DNA of 64,000 bases from Paramecium sonneborni (GCA_905182985.1 CAJJDN010000008.1:1-64000); one strand, 5' to 3'. Numbered from the stretch's first letter, positions 49,242 to 62,067 are shown. Notes: generated by a model not told the origin, from the letters alone. Program-made: numbers and translations.

Positions 49242-50521
49242 TAAATAAATTTTATAAGAATAAATCAAATTTATATAACATAAATATAGAACATTCTATG
49301 TAAAGCCAAGGCATTCTAGATAATACTATAATATTAATTTTTTATAATAATTCTCTTGAAAAGCCTTTCTAAAAATGTATTATTCTTATCTGGCTTTTCT
49401 TATGCTGATGGCTACTAAGGCTAATTTGGAATCTAAATATTATATTAACTTACTGACTAAGTAAGAGCCGTTTATGCTAATTAACCAGGTCAAACTGGTG
49501 GAAAAGTTTTTTTGTAGAAAGTATAAGTAGAAACAGTTTGAGTTAATATGGATGGTAAAACTGTGGTAGTGGTTGAAGGAATTTAGGCTTAGGGTATTTT
49601 TGTTTAAGGTTACTCAATGTTTTAGTTTAAGGAATCAGACTGCTTTTTAAGGGTAAAGGTTAGTGGTTTAAATTGTTTAAGGGACTACGCTAGTTGTTTT
49701 AAAAAGGTTAAGAAACTGATCTATTTAAGTAGTTGTAATGATAGACTTTTATTGAAAATATGTAAATGTTTATCAATTTTATGGTACAATAGTATTCTAT
49801 ACTACAGGCGGTGATTAAATTGTATTTGTTGTAATTTATGGTAATTAAATATCTGTGTTTACTATTAGTTATTGAATTAATGTTGTTTAGACAATGTTGT
49901 TGTCTAAACTTTAGGAGCTTAATACTTTGTAGTAGTAACTTATGGCTACTATTTTATTGTCAAATATTATTATGGTTATTATGTCTAATTGATAATTTTA
50001 CAACTCTTGCCACTACCACTTATTATTATTATTACATTCTCTATGTTTCAATTACTACTTATGTTTATTACTTTAATGTTGTATTGTTCGTTAAGCCTTA
50101 ATTTATACAGTTGTAGAATTTATTTGAATATTAATTTTTGCTCTTTATTTAAATTGGTTGACAATTAAATTGATCGATCTTTTTGAATTGTATTCATACA
50201 GATAATTTATGTTATTTTTATACTGTGTAATATTCTGTTTTCTCTTATATTCTTTCTACTGGCACATATTATAATGAATAAATTCATACCAATTTATTTC
50301 TCTTAAATAACTTAAGGAATATATTAACAATAAATTATGCTTTATTCTAAGGTAAAACTTATGTTGGCACTCCTTACAAAGGATTCCTCAAGTTTTGGTT
50401 CTATACTTTAAATTTTTTCCTTAATTGAGACAATGTGTATTATAAATCAATAAAATTAAGTCAGTAATACTGTGAACTCTGAAAATTTGATTCAAAAATA
50501 GCCAAAAGTTTAAAGCATAAA
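49242..50521. other. Degenerate region, possible decayed secreted-protein gene
   Basis: An ATG at 49374 opens with a signal-like start (MYYSYLAFLMLMATKANLES). Beyond about 49500 the best-looking sequence hops between frames (for example a plus frame with GKTVVVVEGIQAQGIFVQGY), and no introns connect them. The DNA is unusually G- and T-rich on the plus strand for this window. I read it as a decaying gene. From 50100 to 50521 nothing is supported. Confidence 0.35.
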
Positions 50522-51133
50522 GAAATCTCTTAATTCATCTCTTTTGAAAAATTATTTCTCTTACGACGATTTAGAAAATTTTTTAATAAGTTGACTCTTA
50601 AGAAAGAAATTAGATCTAAAAACAATTATAGACTACTTCCGGAATGAATTGATCTTTATAAGAATTATATCTTTAGAGATGATTAGCAAAAATTTGATAT
50701 AATCAAAAGAATAAATCAAAGTTTAAAGATTTTGCATAAATAAGCCTTTCACAATTATATGAATTATTTAGCATATTTATGAAAAAGAAGGATGTATCAA
50801 ATGAAATAATTGATTGGAAAGAAAAGTAAAATCATTGTTTAAAATAAATAAACTTTCTATAAAAGTATTAATCTACCTCATTTTGGTTGTTTTTAAGATA
50901 ATGAAGTTAAAGCCTTTGTAAATGGGGCTGTTTGGATGTTATTATATCCTGAGAGAGAATATAAAGGCTATTTAGATAAAAAATAATATAAAATACTTCT
51001 CAACCCTCTGTAAATTATTTCTTTCAACTTGATATACTAACTTAAACTTAAGATTAATTTGTTCACTTTTGGTATAGAAAATATAAGTTATTGTAACAAT
51101 TTAATTATGAAAATTAAGTTTGATAATAAATGA
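50522..51133 (+). pseudogene. Coding-like frame interrupted by two TGA codons
   Basis: One frame (204 codons) is protein-like from about 50522 to a TGA at 51131, except for in-frame TGAs at 50645-50647 and 50780-50782. Segments: RRFRKFFNKLTLKKEIRSKN, YKNYIFRDDQQKFDIIKRIN, and GCFQDNEVKAFVNGAVWMLL. No start is obvious upstream. No introns of Paramecium type remove the TGAs. Most simply a pseudogene; the last 113 codons after an ATG at 50792 are open by themselves. Family not recognised. Confidence 0.4.
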
Positions 51134-51944
51134 TATTTTTTTAGGGCGAAATGGAAAAAAGCCTTTGTAACCTTAAAAATATTTGAATAGTTTATCAAAT
51201 GAGATTTAGATGAAAGAGTATAATAATATATATATTTTAATTTATTTAAATTTCAAATGAATAATAATCAAAATTATAAATTACCTAATTTGTATTCAAT
51301 TTCAGTCTTTATTGTTGCTAATGTTTATATTCATATTTTTTAATAAAAATCTCTATTCATTCCAATTAAATGTAATAATATTTGTAAAATATCGAATCTT
51401 TATTATATGCTCAATTACTAATTAGATTGTAGGATTCCACTAACTTGTATTCATTAATAGGAAAGTATTAATAAATATAAAATAGTAAAAAAGAATGTTT
51501 CTCAAGTGAATTTTTTAATGAAAATCAAATTTAATAAAAAGTAGTTCTTGATTAAATTATTGATTAAAATATGTAAATAGTCATAGCTACTTAAGGATTT
51601 TCGATAATGGTTGGAATGGATTGATTTCATATTGATTAGTTTAATTTATTAAAATTTTATAAATAAAGATATATTAAATACTTATTTAATTATAAAAATA
51701 CTTTATAACTGAGATTATTTTGATTTTATAGGATAGTGATTATCTTAACGAGTCGAATTATGTAAATAATATTAAATGAAGTTATATCTTATTTTCTTAG
51801 CGCTGATTATATTAGTTATATGTATTTCAAGTTTGTTTGAGATGAAAAAAAATAAAGATAAAGTTTTGATTCTTGTTAAGAGGTGTAAGGTAATTATTTT
51901 TTATTTTAAAGAACTTTTTCGCGCTTTTAAGAGGTATATAATAA
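51134..51944. other. Spacer with weak ORFs
   Basis: A 151-codon plus ORF at 51257-51712 (starts MNNNQNYKLPNLYSISVF) is AT-driven and within chance. A 61-codon ORF at 51776 (MKLYLIFLALIILVICISSL) could encode a small membrane peptide. If a 22-nt intron at its end is removed it becomes continuous with the PHD gene, which I consider accidental. Neither is called. Confidence 0.4.
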
Positions 51945-54825
51945 ATGGCTCATATTTATGATAGTAAAATGTAGAATATTGACCCAGCAATGAAGAGGAG
52001 AAAATAAACTAGAGTGAGAAAGTAATTAGTAAACAAGACTTTACAAGAAGAAAGTGAAGAAAATCTGTTGATTGAAGTGCAATAGAAAGTAACAAAAAAA
52101 TATCAAAATTATTTGCATACCATCCAAAAAATGGGAGATTTTGATTGGACAGATATTGAGAATACAAACAATATAAAGGTTATTTATCCAAGTAAGCAAT
52201 GTCTTATTTTCAAGTTCAATTTTTGCAAGCTTCTACTTTATAATTTATGATTGCAGCGATGTATTTTAATTGTGATCAAGACTACCTTTAACATAACCTT
52301 GAAGAGGTATAAAAATTAATGAAGAAAACTGAATAAGCTTATGGAACTTCATAATAAGAGTATAATTATCGTTTAATTAAGTGATTGTAAAAAATAGAAA
52401 AATAAAAAAGGGTATGATGTGAATGATGATATATTCATTTTAGAGATGAGATAATTATAAATCTAAGATTTGGATGATATTATTGCCAACTAAGAGTACT
52501 ATTATTTTTATATTTCTAGATTAAAATTAGAAAAAATTTAGAAGGAAAATGAAAATGCTATTGAAAAATTTTAAATAGAGGATATTCCATAACTTAAACC
52601 CCCAATTAAAACAGATTAATCTAACAATCTTTTAAGGGACATTTTCGGATTAACAGAGTTTGAAAAATAATACATAGAAAAAATAGAATTGAAAATATAA
52701 ACAGATGGATAAAATGATGTTACTTAAGAAACAGGTAAGAAAACATAAGGAGGGGGAATTCATTTATAACCAATTTTAGATGATGCTCTTTGTTAAGTTT
52801 GTAATGATGGAGATTATACTGATGATAATTTAATAGTATTTTGTTCAAAATGCAATATATCAGTCCATTAAAAATGTTATTTAATTGAAGTAATACCAAG
52901 TGAAGATTGGATATGTGATGTATGTTAAACTTTTGGACCTAATGGATAATATTTACGTTGTGCTTTATGTCCGAAATTAGGAGGAGCTATGAAAGCAACA
53001 TAAATAGATGCTTCTTGTTTGGAAAATCTAAATCAAACATATTTTGAATCATAAGGAGAAACAATGATGAAAAATGATTTTGTTTCTAAATTATGTAAAT
53101 TTATAAATATCTTAAATAGTCTAATAAATAGATGATGATTAAGAATTATATTATGATTTCAGTAAAATACCAAATAGAGATATTAGAGATCTTGAAAATA
53201 ATAAAGATATCAAAGAACCATAACCATAAAAAGTATGGATTCATTTATCTTGTTTTTATTGGTCACCTGAATGTTTTTTAGATGAAAAGTAAGATATATT
53301 AAAAGGTGTTGATAATATAAATTAAAAAAGATTTACTCTTAATTGTAGTTTGTGTAATATCAAAAAAGCTGGAATGTGTATTTAATGTGCTAGAGGTAAT
53401 TGTTAAACAGGATTTCATGTAGAATGTGCTAGAAGATCAGGAATATTTCTTACATAAACAATTGTCAACACTAAACCAGATTATTAAATATTTTGCTAAA
53501 AACACGTACCACTTAAAGTTAAGAGAATTTTAGAATCAAAATAAAGATTATATGAAAGAGAAATAATTGATTTTTTTAGAGCTTATGAAAAATGCAAAAC
53601 TGTACATAAAAAGTCTTAATAAAGACCTAAAAAAACAAAATCAACGAAGGAATCTCTATAAAAGTAAGAGATTTAGGAACATTAAGAGAGTGAATTTGAT
53701 TTAATAGATTTTGCTTCAAAATTAAAGGAATTTATAGATTAAATTTTAGATTAAAAAATGATAGTAAATTTAAAATTAGAGGAAGGTAAATATGTTTTCG
53801 AATCTCTATCTGAACCATAATTAAAATAATAAAAATAATATTACTTAACAAAATTGCCAGAATTATATTAAACCAAAGTTGATTAAAATGGATTACTTAT
53901 TACATAATTTTATAAAAGTACTATTACTGCAACTGATGAAATATGGAAATTCTTTAAATATAGAGATTATGAAAAAGATATCACTTATAAAATGTATGAA
54001 AAGTTGAGAAGAAGAGCAAGTAAATTCATGTAAGAATTAAATCCCCAGAAAAAACAAGCTAAATTGATTGATATGTTGATGTTGAAAAAATTTAAAAAAA
54101 ACAAGAAATCTGATTATAAAAAAGAAATAATAATTGAATAAGTTGGGGATGAATATTTTTAAAGAGATGATAATTTATATTGTGTTTGTAGAGGAAAGTT
54201 TAAAGATGGCAATCCTATGATTTGCTGTGAATATTGTGATGAATGGTTTCATTTTGATTGTTTAGAAATAATAATCCCATATGAAGAAATAAGCAAAATG
54301 GATTTTTATTGTTTTTTATGTATAGATGATTTACCAAAAGATAAATAGGTTGAAATATACAAAAATTATGCGAATGTATTTAAAGATTCATCCTTTAAAC
54401 TTTAAAGAGAATTAGCTCATAAATGTGCATTAAATGAATCTCGAAAAGCCAGAATAAATGAATTAAAACAGGCTAAGTTAATTTAAGAAAACAATAATTT
54501 AGAATAACATAATCCATGTTTAGAATTAAAATTAGAATAAATATAATTTGAAGAACAAATTAATGAATATATTTATGTTCCAAATAATTGTGTTTCTAAA
54601 TAAAGTTAAAAAGAAATAAATTCAGCAGATAATAATTATAATTAAGTGGATATTTAAAATGATGGTTCAGAAAAAAATAAAAAAAGCGATGATCATGTTA
54701 AAACCCCAAGTAAAACAGAATCGGTTGAAGATCCTGATAATAAATTGGAAGTGCCAGAAACTCAAGAAAAATAAAATAGCAAACTTAAATAAAAAACTAT
54801 ACGTAACTATATACCTAAAAAGTGA
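51945..54825 (+). CDS. Multi-PHD chromatin protein, JADE/BRPF-like
   Basis: A protein of 933 residues with introns of 23, 31 and 25 nt (2802 coding bases). A PHD finger near residue 245 (CQVCNDGDYTDDNLIVFCSK) is followed by a zinc knuckle and an extended PHD (CSLCNIKKAGMCIQCARGNC, then FHVECARRSG), the PHD-Zn-PHD block of JADE, BRPF and AF10 proteins. A further PHD lies near 715 (CVCRGKFKDGNPMICCEYCD, then WFHFDCL). The tail ends in QKTIRNYIPKK. The block reads histone H3 tails, usually as part of MYST acetyltransferase complexes. The added third PHD is unusual for JADE proteins. Confidence 0.92.
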
Positions 54826-54991
54826 TTATAATATATTTCACATTTATTATTAAAAATAAAATTCTCTAATATTGAAAATTATCAAATAAATAAAAAATAA
54901 AATTATTAGAAAATTAGAATAAATTATTAACATATTTATTTTGATTAAATAATGTAATTAAGGAGGGTACAGTTACTATTACTTTATATTA

Positions 54992-55159
54992 ATGTTTTTC
55001 AATGTAAAAGAAGCTCATTCTGTTTTAGAGCAAAAGATAAAACAAATAGAGGAATAATTTTTAACAAACCCATTCATCCTTAGATTAAGTCAAGAATCGT
55101 TTGAAGTAGAGAAGAAAATAAATTCTAAGTATTAAAATGTGTTTTTAATTATATAATGA
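54992..55159 (+). CDS. Small ORF, coiled coil
   Basis: 55 residues (MFFNVKEAHSVLEQKIKQIE) with helical, Glu/Lys-rich character. Too short to be sure; lies in the 600-bp promoter side of the trichocyst gene. No family. Confidence 0.3.
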
Positions 55160-55444
55160 AAAAGTGTATCTGATATAAGGGTTTGTTAGTGGTTGAAATG
55201 TGAAGTTCAAAAATTACTTCTTGACTTTTTATTATTCTTCATGTATTTTCAATAATTGAAGGTTGCATCTTATTTTTAATGTAGAAATGATTGACATACA
55301 GAAAAGAAAGGCATGATTAAAGTTTGAATAAAAGCAATAATAAAATGATGTATAAAATTTTAAATCCGTTTTTGCATTCGTTCTATTGTTTTTTTTGGAA
55401 TTTAAAAGCAAGAATGAAGTTGGAATTAAACATAAATATATTTA

Positions 55445-56497
55445 ATGAAAGTTGCTATCACATTATTGGTTGTCTTAGCCCTCGCTAACGCTGGTATGGT
55501 ACAAAAATTCCCAATCACATATGGTGGAAAGAGAAGCATCATGAACATCATGGTTGAAGTTGAAAACAAGATCAAAGCTCACTCACCACTTGACACAATC
55601 AAGGGAGTTCTTGATAACTTCAAATCTGCAGTTGCTTAAGAATAAGGAACACACGATGAAGTCTATGGAGCTTAATAAGCCGAATGCGTAAGCGAAATTG
55701 CTTACAGAAGAGCTGAAGTTGAAGATGCTACTGGTACACTCAAAATTGCCAACGGTATCTTGAAGACCTCAAACATCTTATTAAGAAAGACTTAAGCCAC
55801 CCTTGGTGAAGTTGAAAACATCTTGAACACAGTTTCATTACATGTTGGACTCATTAATGATGCCAGAAAGGAAGATACTTAATCATACAACAGAGGTGCC
55901 GTTACATTCAATGATGCCATCAATGCTATTGATGACTCTCTTGATTTGGCTGCTGCTTTAGCTAAAGGAGGTGCCAGTTTGATCTAAGTTGCTGAAATGA
56001 CAAGCAGATTAATGAAAGCTTCAGTCTCCACCAAGATGAACAAGGCTTTCATGGCCCCATTAGCTGCCTTAGCTTAAATCACATAAGAAGAAGATTCAGT
56101 AAGTGCTGCTGAAAGACTTGCTTAATTATTATAAACCTTAAGAAGCAACGTTGAAGAAGCATGGGCATCATACACTGCTGAAAACACCAATGCTTTAGCT
56201 CTTTTCAGTTAATAAAAGGATTTATATCTTGCTTCATAAAGCAGACTTGATTCATCAAAGGGAAGATTAACCACCAAAGCTGAAAACTTATAAGGAGTTA
56301 TCTCTGTCTAAACCGCTGTTGCTTAAGCTGCTACCAACAAGAAATAAAGAAACTAAACTTTATGGGATGATGCTGCTGATTTATGCCACAGCTTCGATGT
56401 TGAATATTAAGCCGTCACTTAAGGAAGAAGATAAGAATTAGTTTTGGTCTAAGAATTAGAAAGATTAGCTGAAAGAAGAGCTGCTGAATAATAATGA
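55445..56497 (+). CDS. Trichocyst matrix protein (TMP)
   Basis: A protein of 350 residues, intronless. Signal peptide MKVAITLLVVLALANAG, then a propeptide and long heptad-rich helices of Ala/Leu/Glu/Lys (LTTKAENLQGVISVQ, ERLAQLLQTLRSNVEEAWAS), with few cysteines, as in Paramecium TMPs. These are processed and crystallised in the secretory organelle (trichocyst) and expand on Ca2+ discharge. Base use differs from all neighbours: many C- and G-ending codons (ATC, AAG, GCC, AAC), expected for a very highly expressed gene. Glutamine is still mostly TAA/TAG. Confidence 0.93.
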
Positions 56498-56699
56498 GAT
56501 ATAATCACATCCATCATTTTTATTCATTCTTTCCCATATCATGTTTCTTTCTCTTTTCCATAAATTAAACATCCTCTATTTATTCCTTATTCTTTCTTCT
56601 TATTAATATATCATTCTTATTTTTATAGATTTCATATATTTCAATTATTATATTCTATACTCTCTCTATTAATTAATTATATTTATTATTATTAATAAA

Positions 56700-57461
56700 T
56701 CAATCGCTACCAAAGCATCTATGCATAGCAAATCCTCCACATGCAATTACCATTATTATGTAAATAGCTAACAAACCTACTAATACTAATATGATTGTCA
56801 TTTTTTTGTTTCTCCACCACATTTGTCTTCTCAATGTTGTAGCATTTTCTTTCATACTTGTTGAAATACTAAGGCTAATCAAATTTTTACTTAACCATTA
56901 CGTTGGTTTTCTCTACAAGAATATCTATTTTCTCTCCTCTTTCTAATAATTTATCTAGATTCTCCATCATTACTTCTTTGGTTTACTGTATGTTATCAGA
57001 AACCATTCTTAATTTATCTGCCTAGGGAGAATTATAATATTCAATTTTATTTTTTTGTTCCTTTAATAGAATGAAACATATTCTTACTATTGAAAACAAA
57101 CTGTTTAACCCATATGATATAGCTGAATCTCTTTGTTATGGTTAAAACATTTAGAAAAATTTTAATTTCATATCCTCTAAACAAGCAAAAGCAATTCTCA
57201 TTTTTAAACCTTTCTCTGCCATAATCAAAAATGAAAATCCATCCTCTACTAAAATATGAAACTCATATTATTCATAATTGAATGATTTTTTTGCATTTTA
57301 TTAGTTTACCTTTTTTAATTATAATATTATCAATTTACTTTAGAAATAATTGTTTTAGCGAATGCGATATAGTTACCTTTAGCTATTGAATATTCTGATA
57401 AAACAACATTTGAACCTCTAACAACCACTGCATATATAATCTAGGGATTTGATGATTACAT
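56700..57461 (-). CDS. VAMP7-like R-SNARE (longin plus synaptobrevin)
   Basis: A protein of 236 residues with introns of 29 and 22 nt (711 coding bases). N-terminal longin domain (IIYAVVVRGSNVVLSEYS, MRIAFACLEDMKLKFFQMF), SNARE motif at about 145-200 with the zero-layer Arg in LLERGEKIDILVEKTN, then RRQMWWRNKKM and a membrane anchor (IILVLVGLLAIYIIMVIAC). The luminal tail is short. Drives fusion of endosomal or secretory vesicles. The 22-nt intron inside the SNARE helix is needed to keep heptad spacing. Confidence 0.92.
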
Positions 57462-57588
57462 AATTTATTAAATTTTATATATATATTAATGGATCAATAA
57501 TTAATCATACATTATTAAGAAATCGTCTATAGATATATAATAAATTATAAATATGTTAAGTCTTGTAATAAAATTAAAATAAATAATT

Positions 57589-58880
57589 TCATAGTATTTT
57601 CTCTCTATCCAAAAAGGATTTCCCTTTAATACAAATTTTTTAATAATCTGTTGATTTACCAATAAACAATCTTACCAAAAGAGTAATATTAATCAATCTC
57701 ATAAGCATGCTACCTAATATAATAACCTTGTAGGATTTATAAGGATCAATCAACTTTGATATAATCAAAAGCACTGGAAAAGATATAAAAAATAAAATTC
57801 CAAAAATTTTAAGTGAAAAATAAAAGTTGGAAACAAGTTCTCCTTTCTTCTTTCGTTGATTTACTGAATAATAAAAATAAAAAGCTAGCAAAAGATAAAT
57901 TATACTAATTGAATATCCAACCCAGCCTTCATACATATGGAATTATGCCTCTGTACTAAGAAATTTGCCTAAAACTGCGAAGAATGTTTATATAATCCCA
58001 AGAACAAAAATCAAAGTGAAATAAAAATTCGTTTAAATCTCAAAATTCATAAAATCAATTGTCCATCCCCAAGCAATTAATATTAATAATAGCATAAGCA
58101 AAAAGTTATCAATTGATTATATAATTTCTGAAATAATTAGAAATGCTCTAATTCCTCTTCCATTACTACTATAAATCAAAAGGTGAAAAAAATTAAGAAT
58201 ATTCTATATTGCCTCTAATCCAATAATGATTAAGACAAAAAATAAAGCATAGTCTTTTTCTCCATATTTTTCTTATTCCTTTTTATAGACTCGATAATTA
58301 TAATAAAACCCTATGACAGTAAGTAAAGTCAAAACAGAAACAATACTAAATAATCCATGTTCTTCTAAAGAGATTTCTTATCCTCCATCATCATAAAACC
58401 AAACAACTATTTCTAATTAAATATTTAGATTATTTTTCTAAGGAAACATTTTTTCTAGTTTGTGATCACAATTATTGAAAATAGCTAACCAAACATTATG
58501 ATATTTGCCATAAGCTAATTATCCATTCAAAATTGAAAACTCTTCTAAAGAATCAACCTCAATCGATTAATATGTAATTCTATTTGCAATCTCTCTTCTA
58601 CTACACTCTGGTTTTTATTAAGCTTACTACCATTTATCTTATTAAAAAAATTCAATTGAAAATAATAATCTTTCACCTTCAAAGTCTTTTGGAACATTTA
58701 TGACTCGTGCTCTACAAGTAAAATATCAAATTAATACTATATTTAAAAATTTACAACCCCACGACTACCAAATCTACTTAATGGAATGTAATCCATAGTG
58801 GCTAGTTATTTGAGTGAAAATTTCTATGTTATATATTTATTTTAGACTAAAGCTATGAATATGAATAAAATTCCAAACAT
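57589..58880 (-). CDS. GPR180/TMEM145-like seven-TM protein
   Basis: A protein of 421 residues from the Met at 58880 with one 26-nt intron (1266 coding bases); an upstream in-frame Met at 58919 would add 13 residues, but the inner one starts a clean signal peptide (MFGILFIFIALVQ). A luminal GOLD-like domain (ARVINVPKDFEGERLLFSIE, ELPY-like beta strands) precedes seven membrane helices containing SLEEHGLFSIVSVLTLLTVI and FFHLLIYSSNGRG. This matches the GPR180/TMEM145/intimal-thickness receptor group of unclear ligand. Starts 11 bp from the opposite gene. Confidence 0.83.
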
Positions 58881-58891
58881 TTAATAATTAA
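58881..58891. promoter_or_regulatory. Eleven-base divergent start-to-start interval
   Basis: The likely start codons of the 7TM gene (minus, 58880) and of the membrane RING gene (plus, 58892) are separated by these 11 bases only. Both starts are chosen because each begins a good signal peptide. Any promoter must therefore overlap the 5' coding ends. Confidence 0.5.
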
Positions 58892-61307
58892 ATGATTATT
58901 TTATTGCTGATTTAAACATGCTATAGTTCCATTCTAATTGACAAGTCAACCAACAATAATATTACTGATCTATACACTAAATGTTAATTAAAAGGAGAAA
59001 ATTCAGACAATCTATTATTTTAATGTTCATAAATGAATGTCATAATTCCTATTTAAGAAATAACTTAAGATATTGTTTTTGCCTACTCCTTTAATAAAAC
59101 AAAAGATGTTTAATTAAGCAATATGCTCTTAACTGAATTTTTAATAGATCAAGAAACTCAATCTTATTAAATAAAATTACATGTTTTATATAATTCATAT
59201 TATGGTGATTTCTTCTAGATGATTTAATTTCTCTCTATAAATAAATATTCATTTTTTAATTACTAAGTAACTGTAATTGACGGAACTCTAAATATGATTG
59301 CTCTTCTAAGTAATTAACATTTCTAAATTTAGTGAGTCATGTTAATGAAAACTATATTACTTTGTATTTAATTCCAATATATGCAAGCAAAATGAATTCT
59401 TTTCCTTTGACAGCCTATAACTTTACATGTGATACTATTTGTGAAATCAAAGGATTTTCACAATATTATAATAAATAAAGAAACAGTCTAGTTATTGTTA
59501 TTGCAGAAGAAAATCTATTAAATATATTGTAGTTTTCTTTTTTTGATGAACAGCTTAGATTTGTATCAAAATATTATATTACTGAATTTATAGATAACTA
59601 AATAATTCTTAAAACACAATTATTTGAAGATTATTTACTGGTTGAATTAAAAAATTCTTAAGCCTTATTTTCTATCTCTTCAATTGTTTTTGAAATTCAG
59701 CTCCTTAAAATTTTCTCTAAATCACCTTTATTCATTGATCATAAAACAAAACTAATATTTTAACAATCTTTGGATTAAACTATAGTTTATGCTATCCAAA
59801 ATTAACAAAATTGGTTTACTTAAAAACAAGTTATCCAATAATAAATCTTAGATATTTTATTTACAGGTTCTATAATCGTTGAAAATGAAAGTGAATGGTA
59901 GTTTATTTTTATTTATGATAATTTTCAAAGAAAAAAAATAAAAATATAAATTAAATAGAATATCAACTAAGAAAGTGAATGCTTAAACAATTTTACTTAA
60001 TTTCCATATCCTAATAAATAAACCTTAAATTATTAATTATAATTTTTGCAAGAGAAAATTGAAGAAAATAATAATAAAACTGAACCTCTTTAAGAATTAT
60101 AAAATCATACTTCTTGCCAGAAACCTTGCGATCTTTTGTATTTTAATTATGAGATTTCTTTAGTTCCATATGATTAATAATGCATTATTTCTAAATTACA
60201 GAACTAATTTACTAATCATTGCAGTCTCTTAAATAGCTGCATTAATTGTAATAAACAAACTGGATGCAATTGGGAAAATAATACTTGCATGAAAGAAACT
60301 TAAATGTATTAAATTGATATATCATCACATGAGTAAAGTTCAAAATGGTATAATGGGAAGATTTGGAAATGTCAGGAAATATAATAAAAAACAACTAATT
60401 CAAATTTTTGTAACTATGATTAAAATCAATTTGAATAGCTAAAAGAGTTCACTTATAAGGGAGAGATAAGAAAAGGCTAAATTTGCTCTTGGTTTTTTGA
60501 TGCAGGTAAATTTTAATAGTTTAATTTTTATTTCAAGGCAGATCTAATAAATAACCCAACTAATAGTTAAATATCAATTTGTTTAGGTTTAAATTAAAAT
60601 GATATTTGCACACATGTGAATTTTAAACCAGGGAATCTAAATTCGACAACAATATATCCATTCAAAGGATATTATTTTAGATATATGATAATATTTATGG
60701 AAGATAATTTAGCTAGTGAAATTAAATTTTCCTTTTAGAATTCTCCTCCAATATCAATAACTGATCGAGTGAAATAATCATTATTATAAATGTTGGCTTG
60801 GCTCATTTGTGGAATTTTATTATTTTGTATAATGGGGTACATGGCTAAGAGAAGACTATAATATTTAGTAGCATAAACAACAGACAATGAGTTAATTTAA
60901 GTAATAACATATTAATATAATTTTAGATACCACATTTTATATAGAATTAAGTTCCTTTATCAAATGAGGGATTGAAAAATGTAATGTAAAATTTAATAGA
61001 TCAAGAGATTATAACTAAATATCCATCTGATCCTTCTTTATTATTATATGGAGAAGATAGTTGTGCTTTTTGTTTTGATTAATTTGATACATCAGAATTG
61101 GTTGCTTAATTATTTTGTGGGCATGTTTACCATTATGATTGTTTCGAAGATTGGATTAGAATTAAAGGATTATTAAATAAATGTCCAGTTTGTAATTAGA
61201 AAGTAGATTATTTTCTAGCGAATAAAGAAGAGTTTGCAATTATAAAATTATAGATAATGGACAGAATAAGTGAATCGGAGAGTCATACAACTCATTTAAT
61301 TGAATGA
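58892..61307 (+). CDS. Large transmembrane protein with RING-H2 (putative membrane E3 ligase)
   Basis: A protein of 788 residues with introns of 23 and 26 nt (2367 coding bases). Signal peptide MIILLLIQTCYSS; long beta-rich ectodomain with a Cys-rich segment (HTSCQKPCDLLYFNYEIS, then CSLLNSCINCNKQTGCNW); one membrane helix (MLAWLICGILLFCIMGYMA); cytosolic RING-H2 near 695-740 with CAFC, CGHVYHYDC and CPVC. Same plan as the gene at 5034 but without an EGF module and twice as long. Expected E3 ubiquitin ligase of the endomembrane or surface. The first intron restores the frame at ALLMSHVNEN. Confidence 0.87.
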
Positions 61308-61336
61308 GACTATTAATATTAATTAATTTAATTATC

Positions 61337-62067
61337 ATGTAACGAAGTAACAATAACCCCATCTTTTTATCTCCAGATCAATTTGCTACTCTATTTAATT
61401 AGGGAATTCGAGAATCATTATATTTAGATGAAATGTAGGATCAAAGAGAACTCAGTTTCTCAGTTCCTAAAGTAGATGATATGAATTAATCAAACCAACT
61501 CAATTAGTCTAGTAATTTTTTACCTGAATTCCCTAAAGAAGATGTTGTTATCAGTATTATTAATATATTATTTGATTAGTATCCAGACAATTATATGAAC
61601 AATCTCAATGCATTGAACAACATAATAAACAGTTAAGCGAATCATACTAAAGAATATTAAAATAAAATAAAGAATTATTGAATAAAAGAAAAGAATTAGA
61701 AGAAGAAAACTCATAACTTCTAGAAGAAAACTTTGAACTCAAAAGATAAGCTCATGAACTTCAATCTAAATTAACATTTGCTCAAAGTCAGATGTTAATT
61801 AGAAGAGATTAAGAAATTTAAACATTGAAATAATAAATTAAAGAATTGTAGAACTAATCCAATTCTAGAGATTCAGCCACAAAAACTGAGGCAAGTACAG
61901 CAACTTCTCATAAATCTTATTTTGGGTCAAATACTCATCGGGTACAATCAAATGAACAATCAAAAAATACATCTAGGTTTACTTCTCCTGTTCCTAAATA
62001 ATAAACTTCTGAATTCTAAGTCTTATATCATTCGAATAATGTCTTCGGAAAATAACCCTAATATTGA
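61337..62067 (+). CDS. Coiled-coil protein
   Basis: A protein of 234 residues with one 26-nt intron (705 coding bases). Residues about 70-165 form a long Gln/Glu/Leu coiled coil (ELEEENSQLLEENFELKRQA). Both ends are Ser/Asn/Thr-rich (SNNNPIFLSPDQFATL; TEASTATSHKSYFGSNTHR). Lies 29 bp after the RING gene on the same strand. No family assigned. Confidence 0.75.

Noticed and set aside
51776..51961. Hydrophobic ORF as N-terminal extension of the multi-PHD protein
   Set aside because: It could be fused by assuming a 22-nt intron, but a membrane anchor on a JADE-like reader makes no sense and the ATG at 51945 starts a normal nuclear-type N terminus.
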